Assembly (NCBI RefSeq): GCF_014805685.1
Contig: NC_060887.1
Span: 14,509,963 to 14,573,962, forward strand
Direction: 5' to 3'
From: Silurus meridionalis
Taxonomy: Eukaryota; Chordata; Actinopteri; Siluriformes; Siluridae
Length of the DNA stretch: 64,000 bases
In this document: positions 43,571 to 54,400 of the stretch, piece by piece
Position numbering within the stretch: the stretch's first letter is position 1
Layout: every line of letters begins with the position of its first letter
Position numbers and translations under genes: made by a program
Notes under the pieces: generated by a model
Seen by the model: only the letters and a program-made list of their open reading frames with translations
Database searches by the model: none
What the model was told of the DNA's origin: nothing

Positions 43571-43834
43571 GAACTGAACAAATTCTGAGAGAGCGTGAGT
43601 AAAACAGGGTCATCACAACACCTTCATTTTTCTATCGCTGTTTATCTGTCTTTTACCTGCCAATCTACAGCCTAACTCATACATTCTCTGACTCTCACTG
43701 TCCCCACATTCTGTCTCAAACTGCTTTTCACTTCATGTATAACTACAGTATATTTTCTCCATCTTTTAATGTCTTGTTTTCTCTCTTTTTGTCTGCTATT
43801 CAGTCTGTCTGTGCTCTTGTCTCCTCTTCTCTTT

Positions 43835-43874
<40 letters not shown>

Positions 43875-43979
43875 ACCTCTCTTTCTCTTCCTCTCTTTCC
43901 ATTTCTCCATTTTAGCCATCACATCTCAAGACATGAAGTCTCTCATGAAAGTGTAATCCCTCCCCCTCCCTCCTGAGCT
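43571..43979. other. Spacer with CT array
   Basis: Pyrimidine-rich; a pure CT run at 43838-43869. No gene. Confidence 0.5.
43838..43869. repeat. (CT)n microsatellite
   Basis: About 16 CT units. Confidence 0.97.
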
Positions 43980-44115
43980 GTCAGGTGACATCATTTCCTG
44001 TCCTGACGGTAAGATCTGCCATGTTTACAGATGTTTTAGCCCCATCGATAATACATGAGAGTGTCACAGGCACCAGATGTGTGAGGTGTCAAAGTGACAG
44101 CTCCATATGCCTGGG
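43980..44115. other. Short single-copy block, candidate conserved non-coding DNA
   Basis: ttttagccccatcgataatacatg (44034) and cagatgtgtgaggtgtcaaagtgacagc (44073) are unlike the flanking CT-rich sequence. TGTCAAAGTGACAG has inverted half-sites (TGTCA/TGACA) of TALE-homeodomain type. Confidence 0.35.
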
Positions 44116-45653
44116 CCAGCTCTCTTCTCCTCTTCACCTCTATGTTCTTCCCCTTCCTTCTTTATTTACTCTTTTTCATTCACCTTATTCACCTTGTTTA
44201 TTTTTTTTATAATCACCATTATAACTGCAGCTGTAAACAATCAATCCCTTACCAGCCTTCCTTACATTCTGTCTTTATTTTACCATAGCTGAAGATAGCT
44301 TGAGGTAGCTTGAGATAGCTTTACAGAGAAACTGCAAAGTATAATCTCTTATGTCCTAAAGGTGTTGGAGAGGTTTGTAATGAACCAAAAGACTGATATC
44401 AATGAAGCGGTCACACCAGAGACTCCTTCCATAAAAATTCCATTAATATAACAGAAAACTCTTCATGGTATTTTTTTCTGAGTTGTTGACGCGTATGTTC
44501 GAACTGTTAATATAGAAACGAAAACGTACTCAAAAACCTAACTTGAAAACAAATAAACACCTACTAACCAATCAGAATCGAACTTGTGTCAACTGAAGTC
44601 TCGACAGCTGAACAGATGCATGGTCTTAACTTTAAATTGAGGTCCAGACAATTTCCCTCACGTTCTCTCGCGTTCTCCTCCTCCACAAGCCCTTTATCTC
44701 TGACGCCATCGTCTCTCTGAACACGTGTAAAAACATAAAACGGCCTGAGAAGCTTCTTGGGTTACGCAGACGTCCCGCCAGTGCGAGATTTTCTCTCCGT
44801 TCCGCTTTCTGGATCAAAGTGTTCACCAGTGCAGAACAACTGCTGAATCCCCATCCCCAACTGAAACAAAAAAAACATCTCATCCTTGCCACTTCCTTCA
44901 CTTCCTCAGGATCCCTGAGATGTTTTACAAGCTGAAAACAGCATACGCTGATATGTGTCGCCTGAGTAAAACTTGCAGATTAGATTTTGATACGATACAT
45001 GCTTGTCCTGATTCTTCAATGTCACACCTGGAGTAAACAAACACAAACAAACAAACACATCTCCTGCAAGTTGTGTACAGAAAAAAAGAGTAATGACTTC
45101 TTAAAAAATGCTTAAATGTAAAAAACAGAAACATATAATGTGTAATCTGACATAAATATTAACAATAACACCAATAACAAAAGCACAAAAAAACTGTTTT
45201 TGTCTCTGTATAATTGTCTCATTAACTTCAAGAGAAAAAAAATGGGGAGTCAGGTATGAGAATTGGGTGTTTACAGTTGCTTAGTGATAAGTTATGTTGT
45301 CTACAAAATTAAATGTAGCTATAAATGGACAAAAGCTACATGTTGCATCTTAATAAATAAACCTTGTATTCCTTGGCTTATTGCTCTGAGATAAAGAAAA
45401 CAAAACCCACTTCAGGACATGGTGTTACAGTTAATAAGAGTCACACCACTGCACTCCATTGATTATTTTCCAGCAGCAGGAATTCAGGCTTCCTGGAATT
45501 CAGGGAAGTTGTTATTTCTCCTTATTTATTCTGAGCTGCTTGGATAAATAAAAGCGGACATCCTTCTGCAGGTAGTGAACAAGTGCTTTAACATGTGTGC
45601 TGCCTTTGGCTCCTTCACCAAGGCCTAATGTACTGGAAAGCCGGATCTTTTTC

Positions 45654-45654
<1 letters not shown>

Positions 45655-45691
<37 letters not shown>

Positions 45692-45713
45692 GAGAGAGAG
45701 AGAGAGAGAGTTA

Positions 45714-45752
<39 letters not shown>
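45655..45752. repeat. (GA)n microsatellite
   Basis: About 45 GA units with a few substitutions (gtga, gtta, ggga). Confidence 0.98.
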
Positions 45753-45754
<2 letters not shown>

Positions 45755-45903
45755 GTCAGTTCAGGTTATGTTTTAATAGCGGACATGTTTTAACAGCGAA
45801 TCCCGGGACGAATCGGAGCAGGACGATGTCAGAAACGAGAGGTTTAAGCAAACATAGCCGCCTCATTTATCACCGGCCCGTCTCTCTCTTGCTCTCTCTC
45901 TCT

Positions 45904-45904
<1 letters not shown>

Positions 45905-45938
<34 letters not shown>
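45905..45938. repeat. (CA)n microsatellite
   Basis: About 17 CA units. Confidence 0.97.
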
Positions 45939-45941
<3 letters not shown>

Positions 45942-46135
45942 GATGAAGGGATCATATGCACTCGTTTGCCAACTGTAGACATAAAAACCCTTTCTTTCCT
46001 CTTATTTTCCCTTTTCCAGTATAAGCCAATCAAAATGTAGTGTTTAGCATTTATCTGAAAAATAAAGCCAGAGGTCAGGTGCTAATCTTACATGCTAATT
46101 GCTAATAATTCAGTTAGCCAAACAGCTAACAGCCA

Positions 46136-46450
46136 GGGATGGGCAGTATTTATGATACATGTATTTTAAATATGTATTTCAAAAATAAAATAGGATTTTG
46201 TCATTTGTATTTGAAAGGGTTGATGAAAAATGTCTTCATATTTTGTATCAGAATACTTTAGTGTTTGTTATTTTTGTAGTTTTAAAAATACTATAAAATA
46301 CTTTGTAAGAAGTCTACATGATGACATCATTAAAATGCCGCCTTTGATTGGTGCCTACTCAGTAGGTTTCCCAGACATGTTGAGATCAGAACAGAAAATT
46401 GATGAAAGGTGGTCTGAAGAAGGTGGTCAAGGTAAGGGCATGAATGAATG
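46136..46450. mobile_element. Possible hAT-like non-autonomous element
   Basis: cagggatgggcagtatttatgatac...attttaaatatgtatttc and the following TATTT/ATACTTT-rich sequence resemble a class of fish hAT-derived repeats that begin CAGGG-ATGGGCAGTATTT. No right terminus or target duplication could be seen. The 73-codon frame 46230-46451 is not a known protein. Confidence 0.4.
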
Positions 46451-48419
46451 ACAGCCTGACACATATATTATTATATTTATAATTAACAATCAAATGAATA
46501 ATAATTTAGCAACTAGTTTCTTTGAATACAAACTCAATTTTTGTACACCCGATGCAACTAAATAATCTGTGTATAAATAGTCCTTAATACACAAAATATA
46601 TATTTTTTTAATGATAAACAATATTAAATCATGGGTTCCCCCTTTCCTTCTTTACGTTGTTATTTTTTATATTTTTCTATATCTCATGTTGAAGACATGT
46701 AGAGGAAAAATGTAGTGAACAGTAAGACATTTGTTGCGATTAACTACACAATGTACAAAGCTGCATTTATAACTGCTGAAGTCACTCTGAAGTGAGGGAG
46801 AGAAAAATAGAAATGAAAATCAACGACAGAATGACAGAACAGAAAAAGAAAAGTATCATACATACAAACAAACAAACAAACAGAAAAAACACAGAATTTG
46901 ACAACATTAATTAATACATTAATTAATACATAAGGAGAATCTAATTTAAGTTTTACAGTAAATTATATTTTTGTAAATATAAAAAAATGTATACATATTA
47001 TTTATTATATAACAAATATATACAGTACATTTAAATATCATATAATATTTGGATAATCAAATGTATTTTTCTATATTGGGTAAAATAAGTGGTATTAATT
47101 TTCTCTGCATCAGTCTAAAAAGTTATTAAATAGTTATTAAAAATTTTATAACATTAATTTAAAGCTAAAGTATGTGTCTGAAATAAAAGAAACACAAAAC
47201 ACATTCAGTATTTTTTTTCTGTCTGCTTGGCAATATAAAAAATCAAACCTTTTAAACCACACACCATTCAGGTTTAAAAATAAAGTTGGTAAAATGCCAC
47301 ATGTTGCAGATTAAAGAGGGCAAAGTGAGCATGGATATGACAACAACCAGCATTTAGCGATTTTTCACAGATGCGTTTTGAGTCGGGCGTGGCAACTCTC
47401 AACTCAAGTTCATGGCTAGTTTGTGGACCAACAGCAACTTTTATTCATACAGAAGCAAAACTAAAAATATTTTTTATTTAGTCTACATTAGCTATCTGCA
47501 CCACAGTTAACTGATTAACAAGCTAACAATTGTTACTTTTTGAAATTAGAATATTGTTCAAATGTGTCAAAGTTTTGATGAGAGGGAAATTCTTTTTAGC
47601 ATAATGTGAATCTTGGCTAAGAAAGTTAGCTCATTAAAAAAAAAAAACTATGCATGCCAAAATAAGCTTTAATTTTTAATTATGTATTTTAATGTTTAAA
47701 TGTTTTTTAAATATTTTAAATTACTTACAAAATGTTATTAAATCAAATTGAATTATAAGATTTTCTACAGAAAGTTAGTATGCAAAATACTCTAACTAGC
47801 TACTTCAAGTTTCTTGAGAAAGCTAGCATTATCTAGAAATTTATTTTTATTTGTGTTTGTTAATATTACTACATTTTACTAATACTACCAAATGATCTCT
47901 CTAGCTAGCTAAAAAGGCCAGAAAGGTAATGCTAGCTAGCTAAAGTTACCGCAGGAAACTATGATCACCATGGAAAGTTATATAGAAAACATTTGCTATA
48001 TAGAAATGATAAATAGACTTGATAATAGACATTAGTTAATCTTTACATCGATAAAAAGATTATAGTTGGTAGACAGTAGTGTAATTTAGTGTAATTTCAC
48101 CATAACAACATAAAACTTATCTCACTGAACAGAGTACTGATTAACAAAAAAAAACATTTGATAAATTAAAATAAAAAAACATTTGATAATTTTTTTAATG
48201 AATGAGTGGCTATTAGCACACCTCAATATATCCACTCATGCACAATCTCTCACACACAGACCCCTGTGGTGTGATGTCTTAGGCTTGCACTGTAAGCTGT
48301 TGGATTGTTTTCAAATTTCTCTTAATTGGGTCTCGACAGTCTTGGTCAGGGTCATGACCCCAGAAACGGGTCATGAGGCCATCACCAACTTTGAATTGCA
48401 AATTGTTTTAAATTGTGAA
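46451..48419. other. AT-rich spacer, nothing recognised
   Basis: Long AT-rich stretch with short AAAC and GCTAGCTA runs. No gene or element identified. Confidence 0.5.
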
Positions 48420-48700
48420 TAATGAGGTCTTTGTCTCCTTCCCTTGGCCCCTCAGAGTGCCTAAATGAGCTGCAATGGCTCCTATGAATTATAAGATATT
48501 TCTTGTCTCAATGACAGTGTGTGGAACAACTGGATGCTTTTCTACATGCAGAGTTTATCAATTGTGGAGCAAACTGACAAATTCACCCTGTCATACAAAT
48601 GCAAGGCCATGTGATTAATGTACTATTTGTGGTTGATTAGGAGGTCTGCAATGGTTAATATTTGGTGCCCTACTAATGGTAGTGCACATTTACCCAACTA
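48420..48700. other. Single-copy block, candidate conserved non-coding DNA
   Basis: tgaggtctttgtctccttcc, gagtgcctaaatgagctgcaatggctcctatgaattataag and gccatgtgattaatgtac are mixed-composition unique sequence. The neighbours are AT-rich, so the block stands out. Confidence 0.4.
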
Positions 48701-48972
48701 TTGTAATATCACAAGCAACTCTTTACAATTACACCAACGTTGATACTTATCATTGGGTTAAATTAACAACAGTGTACCTTGCTATAAAGTTATGAAACTT
48801 CTATGAAAAGTTATGAAAGCATACGTAGCATAAATACCCTAGCTAAGTTACAATACTCTAACTGTCAATATGCTTAAAAATATGTTAAATTCAATTAGAT
48901 TGTTTAAATTCCACGCTAAAAGTAGTGCCCCTTAACACAATTTAATATTTGAGTAGCATATTTAGCATTAAA

Positions 48973-49259
48973 GGATAAAAGCACATGCCGTGGAGACGAC
49001 GCTGGCTTTGCTGGTGAAGGAAGTGTTCGCAGGGATGCAGGGAGTCGGGAATTCAAACTGCGTCAACAACGCTTTGGGAACGAGTGTACAATACCGCCAA
49101 ACTGACCAATCCCTTCCTAGTGTAAATGGGCACAGCTAAGTCAAAGGACATAGGGGCCAGGAGTGGCACTAATGTCAAGGCTATAAGACCTGACATCAGT
49201 GGATGAGTGGGGTAGACCAGCCCACAGCATTGCACATGTTTTGGAGAGACACTCCAGAG

Positions 49260-49262
<3 letters not shown>
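48973..49262 (-). mobile_element. DIRS fragment B (terminal repeat and recombinase end)
   Basis: From ggataaaagcacatgccgtgg to cactccagagg it matches the left part of copy C (51133-51385) closely: gtgttcgcagggatgcaggg, gcgtcaacaacgctttggga, ggggccaggagtggcactaatgtc, ccagcccacagcattgca. In copy C this part codes on the minus strand for the last recombinase residues and terminal repeat. Fragment B carries a roughly 30-bp segment at 49097-49130 not found in C. It ends directly at a TA microsatellite. Confidence 0.88.

Positions 49263-49340
<78 letters not shown>
49262..49340. repeat. (TA)n microsatellite
   Basis: About 39 TA units starting immediately at the edge of DIRS fragment B. Confidence 0.98.
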
Positions 49341-49341
<1 letters not shown>

Positions 49342-50659
49342 TTTTTTTTCTACTTTTTATCAAATGTTTATATACATATGTAGGACACAGGATACATACT
49401 TTAATATGTTGTAAAACACCATTCATGATCCATTAAAAAGTAGAACATAATAAATGAGATACCCGATGTAGGTTATATAATTGGTTACTATGTGAAAATA
49501 GTGTCACATACATGTTAATGTAGAATTTGCTCATGGGACTGATACACTACTAGAGAGAAATTTGAGTTTACTCTGGTGCTTATCTTATGCAGCTCTGCTG
49601 TTGGATTTAGAGCCACCAAATGCATAAATGTAAATGCAGGGGAATGAAATTATTCAGACTCTTCTTTGAATAAAAGTAAACAATTCAAATAAGATATATT
49701 TAAAATGCTATAAAATAACTGTTATTTTTCCAAATTACTTTTTCATACCATGAATGTAATGGATCCAAAACCAACCTGATCAAATTACATTCACTATACC
49801 TGATTTGCTGCCATAAAGCGCAAAAGTGGATGTTGCGTATGCACCTTACAGTCGCAATAAATAAATAAATAAATAAATTATTTAATTTCTAATGGCAGCA
49901 AGTCAGTGGAATACTTCCTGCAATACTAATGATATCACAGTGTTACTTTAACAATGTGAAAATAATGTTTAATGTTGCATTGATACAGTTTTGTTATATT
50001 ATGTTTAATGTTACATTTGGTCCCTTGTTGATCCCTGTTATTGTTGGCACACACTGCCAACTGTTGGCACACACTGCCAACAAGGCTTTCTGTTCTAACC
50101 TAAATTTGATAAAAATCAATAACTTATGTTTAGATTTTTTTACATGAATATTTCTTAAATTATTCCCAATAGTCTATCCCCAAGGGGAAGTGCCACAGAG
50201 TGTAATTTTACACTGGGGTTTCTTTCCAATAAAACCTTAATGCACGAAAAAAAAATGTTAATATGGAAGCTTTTGCTGGAGATGATGTATGTCGGTTGTG
50301 GCTGCAGTGAAAAGAGACTTGTTGAATTGAGTTAATTGGCTTTCTTGCTTTCATAATTCCATTCATTCTCACTGCATGAGATACCTGGAGTCGCAGCCCT
50401 ACCATAAATACACCATAAATACATTTTAATTATTTAAAATTACAACCTGCTTTCAACTAAGTAATTAGATAAAGTAATAAGAAAAACATTAATAATGCTA
50501 AACATAATTAGAGAAAAATAAATATAATGTAATTATAAGAAAATGCTTAAAAATATTTTTTATTGATGGGGTACCTTCTCTCTCTCTTTCTCTCTCCCTC
50601 TTTTTTCTTATAAAGACCTTTATAATCCTGTAAGCTGTTGTGTGTACATGTTTGTGTTT
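49341..50659. other. AT-rich spacer
   Basis: Includes a 22-bp direct duplication, gttggcacacactgccaac, at about 50044 and 50064. No gene recognised. Confidence 0.5.

Positions 50660-50718
<59 letters not shown>
50660..50718. repeat. (GT)n microsatellite
   Basis: About 29 GT units. Confidence 0.98.
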
Positions 50719-50722
<4 letters not shown>

Positions 50723-50734
50723 CCTGCGGGTGAG

Positions 50735-50965
50735 CAGGTGAAAGCCCTCAAGGCCTGGTTGATATTCATGCTGCAGCTCTCCCATCCATTCGTTGTCATT
50801 TCTTTTCTAATTAACTGTCTTTTATGTCTTTACGGCACCGTGGATTTTTGTTCATGCCCTCTGAAGTCGTCCGTCTTCTCAGCAGGTCTGCGTTACTTAC
50901 AGCTTCGTCCACTGACGTGCTTCCTCTTGCTTTCTCAAGCCTTTCTTTCGAAAGGAATATGAGAT
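50735..50965. other. Single-copy block, candidate conserved non-coding DNA
   Basis: gaaagccctcaaggcctggttgatattcatgctgcagctctcc (50740-50782), ttctaattaactgtcttttatgtc and ggcaccgtggatttttg are unique-looking. DIRS copy C was inserted just to the right. Confidence 0.4.
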
Positions 50966-50979
50966 CCAAACAAACTCTA

Positions 50980-51170
50980 GGTTATATATGTAACCCAAGT
51001 TCTCAGAGGAAATGAGTTGTTGCATCAACAATGCTTTTGGAACACCTCTGTGTGACCATGCTCTGAACCACGTGTGTAATCAGTCCAACGAAAAAGCGCA
51101 ACGTCACCCGCAGGGTGACATCACTACCAGGAAGTATAAAAGCACATGACATGGAGCCGACGCTGGCTTT
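50980..51170. repeat. DIRS copy C left inverted terminal repeat
   Basis: Starts with a near-palindrome (GGTTATATATGTAACC) also found, with two changes, at the start of copy D (63269). It carries a TATAAAAG box at 51135. Matches the complement of 53283-53480. Confidence 0.8.
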
Positions 51171-51179
51171 GAAGGTGAC

Positions 51180-51860
51180 GAAAGTGTTCGCAGGGATGCA
51201 GGGAGCTGAGAACTCAAGCTGCGTCAACAACGCTTTGGGAATGAGTGTACAATACCTGCCTAGTGTGATTCGAAGGACAGAGGGGCCAGGAGTGGCACTA
51301 ATGTCAAGGCTATAAAACCTGACAAAGATCATTGGGGTAGACCAGCCCACAGCATTGCAAATGTCTAGGAGATATACTCCAGAGGAAAAGGCCTTAGAGG
51401 CTGCCACACTTTGGGTTGAGTGAGCTCTGACCCCAAAAGGAGCAGGGAGACGAGAAGACTCATAAGTGCAGTGGACAGCATTTACAATCCACCTGTTGAG
51501 GGTCTCCTTGTTGATAGGGAGACCCTTTTTATATGGACCGTAGCAGACAAGTAGCTGGCCCAAATTTCTCCACACGGCAGTTCTATAGACATATGTGTCC
51601 AGTGCTAGCAACGGGCACACCCAGTTAAGCTTCTCCTGGTGGGGGCCTGCAAAGGAGAAGAATTGAGTGCCTGGAGCATGACTGGACATGGGCAGTAACT
51701 GGGTCTAACTGGTTACCTTCGCACCATGTAGGGAACAGGCACCACCTTGCAGCATGTGACCTCCTCGTGGAGGGAGCTGGATTGGTAGAGCTGAATTGGA
51801 AGAGAATTGTCTCCATGACCTACGAGCTGTGCCCCTTTGGAGGCACAGCTTGAAGGGTGT
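51180..51860 (-). pseudogene. DIRS tyrosine recombinase (C-terminal domain)
   Basis: The open frame 51003-51689 (228 codons) reads the catalytic domain of the DIRS tyrosine recombinase, which integrates the circular DNA copy without target duplication. Motifs seen: CPLLALDTYVYRTAVW, KGLPINKETLNRWIV, then VRAHSTQ (residues 88-93), where the family has the box HxxR. Here the arginine is glutamine (codon 51411-51413). DICNAVGWS gives the W/H position, and FVRFYSLD the nucleophilic tyrosine (residue 126). Past residue about 140 the frame runs into the terminal repeat. The N-terminal part up to 51860 is only legible in pieces across frames. Loss of the HxxR arginine and the broken 5' part make it inactive. 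Confidence 0.85.
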
Positions 51861-51869
51861 TCGAGAAGG

Positions 51870-52400
51870 TTTACCAGGTCGGTGAAACATGGCCAGCCTG
51901 GCCAGCACGGGGCTCCCAAAAGGAGATGGACTCCATCCAACTCTCAACAAACTCCTCGCCTGCACCATAGCATCCAGTCCGAAAGGGACTGGTTGGGTTA
52001 GGGAAAACCAGAGGGGACAATGCGAGATTTCTTGAGTCCAAGAGGAATTGCTTCAATGCTAGAGGCACGGCCAGCATCTCCAGGCAATCAATGTACCATA
52101 AGAGATGGGGCCCGCCCCAAAGACCTTGAGCGAAATGGCTACTTATGACCGCCCCCAACCTGTTAGGGAGGTGTCCGTCGTTAACAGAACACAATGACAA
52201 GCAGCCCCCCAATTGGCCCTGTAACAGGAAACTAGGTTCTCTCCCCAATGTCTAAGGCCCGTAAGGCTTGCCACGTGACCTTCATTGTGTGGATTGGGTT
52301 GCCCTTCCCGTAGAACCCTTTGGGTCCTGAGCCACCACTGAAGGGGTCTCAGGAGGCCCAGTGGCACCACATTGGATACAGCTGCCATCAGATCAGAAGT
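51870..52400 (-). pseudogene. DIRS RNase H region
   Basis: Two frames (52143-52388 and 51871-52248) together give the segment from the RT connection through RNase H. Seen are LRPLQWWL, HNEGHVASLTGLRHW, then LLTTDTSLTGWG with the first RNase H aspartate (about 52165). ISSHFAQGLWGGPHLLWYID and CLEMLAVPLALKQF follow with the conserved glutamate (about 52060-52110). After that the sequence jumps to LALSPLVFPNPTSPF, skipping the rest of RNase H. An active enzyme is excluded by the deletion and the frame changes. Confidence 0.83.
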
Positions 52401-52413
52401 CTTTGGAACTGCT

Positions 52414-52827
52414 TTACAGTAAGTGACCTTCTCTCACTTTCTTGACTGCTGTGAGGTTAGACTCGACTTGAGCAGAAGACAACTTTGCCCACATAGTGAT
52501 CGAATCCCACACCCTGTCTAGATAGGTGGTTCTCTGTACCGGAGACAGTACACTTTTCTTGTCCTTTAGTCTTAACCCCAGTTTTTTCATGTGGGCGAGA
52601 ACGACATCTTGATGCTGGGTCACCAAGTGCTTTGATTTAGCCAATATCACCCAATCGTCGATATAGTTCAGTATGCGGATGCCCCAGAGTCTCAGAGAAG
52701 CCAAAGCCGCATCCTCCTGATTCTCAGCTGGCCAAGCGATGTTAAGCTTGGAAACAGAACAAATAACTACCTCCAAGAGCTCCTCGAACTGGACTGGCTG
52801 CGGGGGCATGTCCATGGGTTCATCCAT
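52414..52827 (-). pseudogene. DIRS gag-RT fusion left by internal deletion
   Basis: A 137-codon frame. Residues about 26-38 (SKLNIAWPAENQE) are gag, matching KAKLNICWSAEKQE in copy D. From residue 39 on the protein is reverse transcriptase: DAALASLRLWGIRILNYIDD, with an intact YIDD catalytic box at 52654-52665, then VLAHMKKLGLRLKDKKSVLSPVQRTTYL. The join at about 52712 is in frame and removes most of gag and the RT fingers and motif A. Aspartates of the YIDD box are kept, but without motif A the polymerase cannot work. The start at 52827 is arbitrary. Confidence 0.85.
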
Positions 52828-53282
52828 TATAGCGCCCCCTCATCCCCCTCCCCAGAAGAAGAGAGGTGGATCGCTGCACCTTCTCCACGGGGGGAAGAAA
52901 CTGCCAAAGAGCGGGCCCTGGGAAGAGGAGATGGATCTGGCAGGTGTGAAAGGAGAAAGGAACAAGCCTGTCTCAATTTCCTCTGCTGGGTCCAATTGTG
53001 AACTTCATGACCTCAAACGACACTTCACCTCAGAGGTAAAGGGATATAATATGTCTATAATGCAAGCAAACAGCTCTCTCAAGAGCCGACCGAGCATGCT
53101 CTGCTACCAGACAAGCTACACATAGACTGTGTGTATCCCCTATAATAAAGCGGAAGGCAAGGAGGAACATACAGCCTGAAAGACCGCTTGCCTATAGTTT
53201 GCTTTTTCATTTTCCTGAATTTCATGTTTTTTTTTTTTTTTTTTTTACCAACTTACTGATACACAACTGTGGCAAAAACAGA
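52828..53282 (-). pseudogene. DIRS gag 5' region, copy C
   Basis: Read on the minus strand, the leader ends with tttttgccacagttgtgtatcagtaag, and gag starts near an ATG at about 53225, which follows a 19-A run. Then come KRSFRLY-like codons and a region parallel to copy D: the complement of gagcatgctcggtcggctcttgag (about 53080-53100) equals 'atgctcagtcggctcttgag' at 63603 in D. The serine-rich middle (53000-52830) is partly degraded and joined to the fusion frame. Confidence 0.7.
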
Positions 53283-53480
53283 CACACAAAAACGTTTTCT
53301 GAACAAACAGAAGCTAGTGCCTTCTCCACCCCATGTGCTTTTATACTTCCTGGTTGTGACGTCACCCCACCGGTGATGTGCTTTTCTGTTGGACTGATTA
53401 CACCCATAGTTAAGATCGTGGTCACGCAGAGGCGTTCCCAAGGCGTTGTTGACGCAGCCGGAGTTCCCGAAAGGGCAACT
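53283..53480. repeat. DIRS copy C right inverted terminal repeat
   Basis: Complement of the left repeat (50980-51170) with the TATAAAAG box at about 53338-53345. The outermost palindromic bases are lost, so the exact end is uncertain. Closest in wording to the start of copy D. Confidence 0.8.
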
Positions 53481-54149
53481 GTTTTTAGGAGCAAAATCAA
53501 GGTGCCCATAAATGTGCCCATTTCTAATTTTTTTTTTTTTTTATTTACTTACAAATGCAGAAATCAATAAAATTTTGAAGGAAACTATTTTACATATTTT
53601 TTCCAAAAATAAATTCATAATTTGCTAATGATCAATTTAAACAACATAATATTTTTTAGACATAAAATGCAGATGAAGTAATATGATTTATTATACAAAG
53701 CTAATAGCAATAGGAACACTGCTATACACTAACCCTTCACTTTAATACCTCTATTCAATCACCGTTCACTTTATAAGAAACACCTCTAGACACTAATAGT
53801 TTACTTGTATTTTTCAGCCGCAGCCAGACTCCTTCATGCAATACAGTCCCTTTTAGACATCCTCCTACTCACATTCCCACATATTCTAACATCCCCATCA
53901 GCTGCTACACTACTCTCTCTTATACTAAATTCTTCAAGCTGGTGGAAACAGATCACAGTTCACATCTGCATTGGGCAACCCACCAAAGAAGTACTGGCCG
54001 TGGAAGGTTACCTTCTATAACACTATCAAAGGATTTGATCTTAAGCCAAGTGAAGAACTCAACCTGCTAATAAGGTGGCTCTGTTGTCTACCCAGCTTCG
54101 TCCTCCCAGATACTTAATGTGTTATCAGATCCATCCTAGAAAAAAAAGC
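53481..54149. other. Spacer, nothing firmly recognised
   Basis: T-run at 53528-53540, AT-rich DNA, then mixed sequence. ttcactttataagaaacacct (53766) loosely resembles a fish Tc1 terminus but is too worn to call. Confidence 0.45.
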
Positions 54150-54400
54150 CCAGATCGGTGGAAGGCTATAGTGATGGTTGTCCTTCTGGAAATATGTCCC
54201 AACTCCACACAGGATCTCTAGAACTTAGCATGACCATCATCTCTCTTAGTAAGGTACCCTGATTGCTCAGATTGGCCAGTAAGGAATAGAGAAATTCATT
54301 AAAAGAGCTGGAACATGTTAAATGCATTCCATACATATATGTCACAATCTCCCTTTTTAAAGCAAAAAGAAGAGAGGTGTATTTTTGTGGCATTGCTTAC
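54150..54400 (-). pseudogene. Tc1 transposase N-terminal fragment
   Basis: The plus-strand phrases gtgatggttgtccttctgg, tcccaactccacacaggatctc, accatcatctctcttagtaaggtaccctgattgctcag and ttggccag follow, in order and orientation, the antisense of a well-known fish Tc1 transposase start. The minus-strand frame 54166-54393 reads LLANLSNQGTLLREMMVMLS, against a family form close to 'PAKLSDRGRRALVREVTKNPMVTL'. It is a relic of the DNA-binding domain. Flanks to about 54830 may belong to the same element but are not recognisable. Confidence 0.62.

Larger units (their letters stand above)
44116..46135. other. Spacer with GA and CA arrays
   Basis: No gene recognised. GA array 45655-45752 and CA array 45905-45938. 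45780-45880 (ccgggacgaatcggagcagg, catagccgcctcatttatcaccgg) looks unique. 44560-44585 carries an inverted version of the phrase at 33625. Confidence 0.45.
50980..53480 (-). mobile_element. DIRS-type retrotransposon, copy C, internally deleted
   Basis: A minus-strand DIRS element. Its left (3') end begins ggttatatatgtaacc and its right (5') end is at about 53480. The terminal 190 bp are inverted repeats of each other: 'tgtaatcagtccaac' and 'gaagtataaaagcacatg' occur on the plus strand at 51070-51145 and as complements at 53330-53410. Read from the right: leader, gag start, then a jump straight into reverse transcriptase, RNase H, a degraded recombinase N-terminal part and the recombinase C-terminal domain. 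Most of gag and the first half of the RT are gone. The element is better preserved than copy A. Confidence 0.9.

Noticed and set aside
48340..48380. gggtcatgaccc-like palindrome as a nuclear-receptor element
   Set aside because: ggtcatgacc is a short palindrome expected by chance in 64 kb, and no further half-sites are nearby.
53760..53800. Tc1 terminus (ttcactttataagaaacacct)
   Set aside because: Too few matching bases and no inverted partner.
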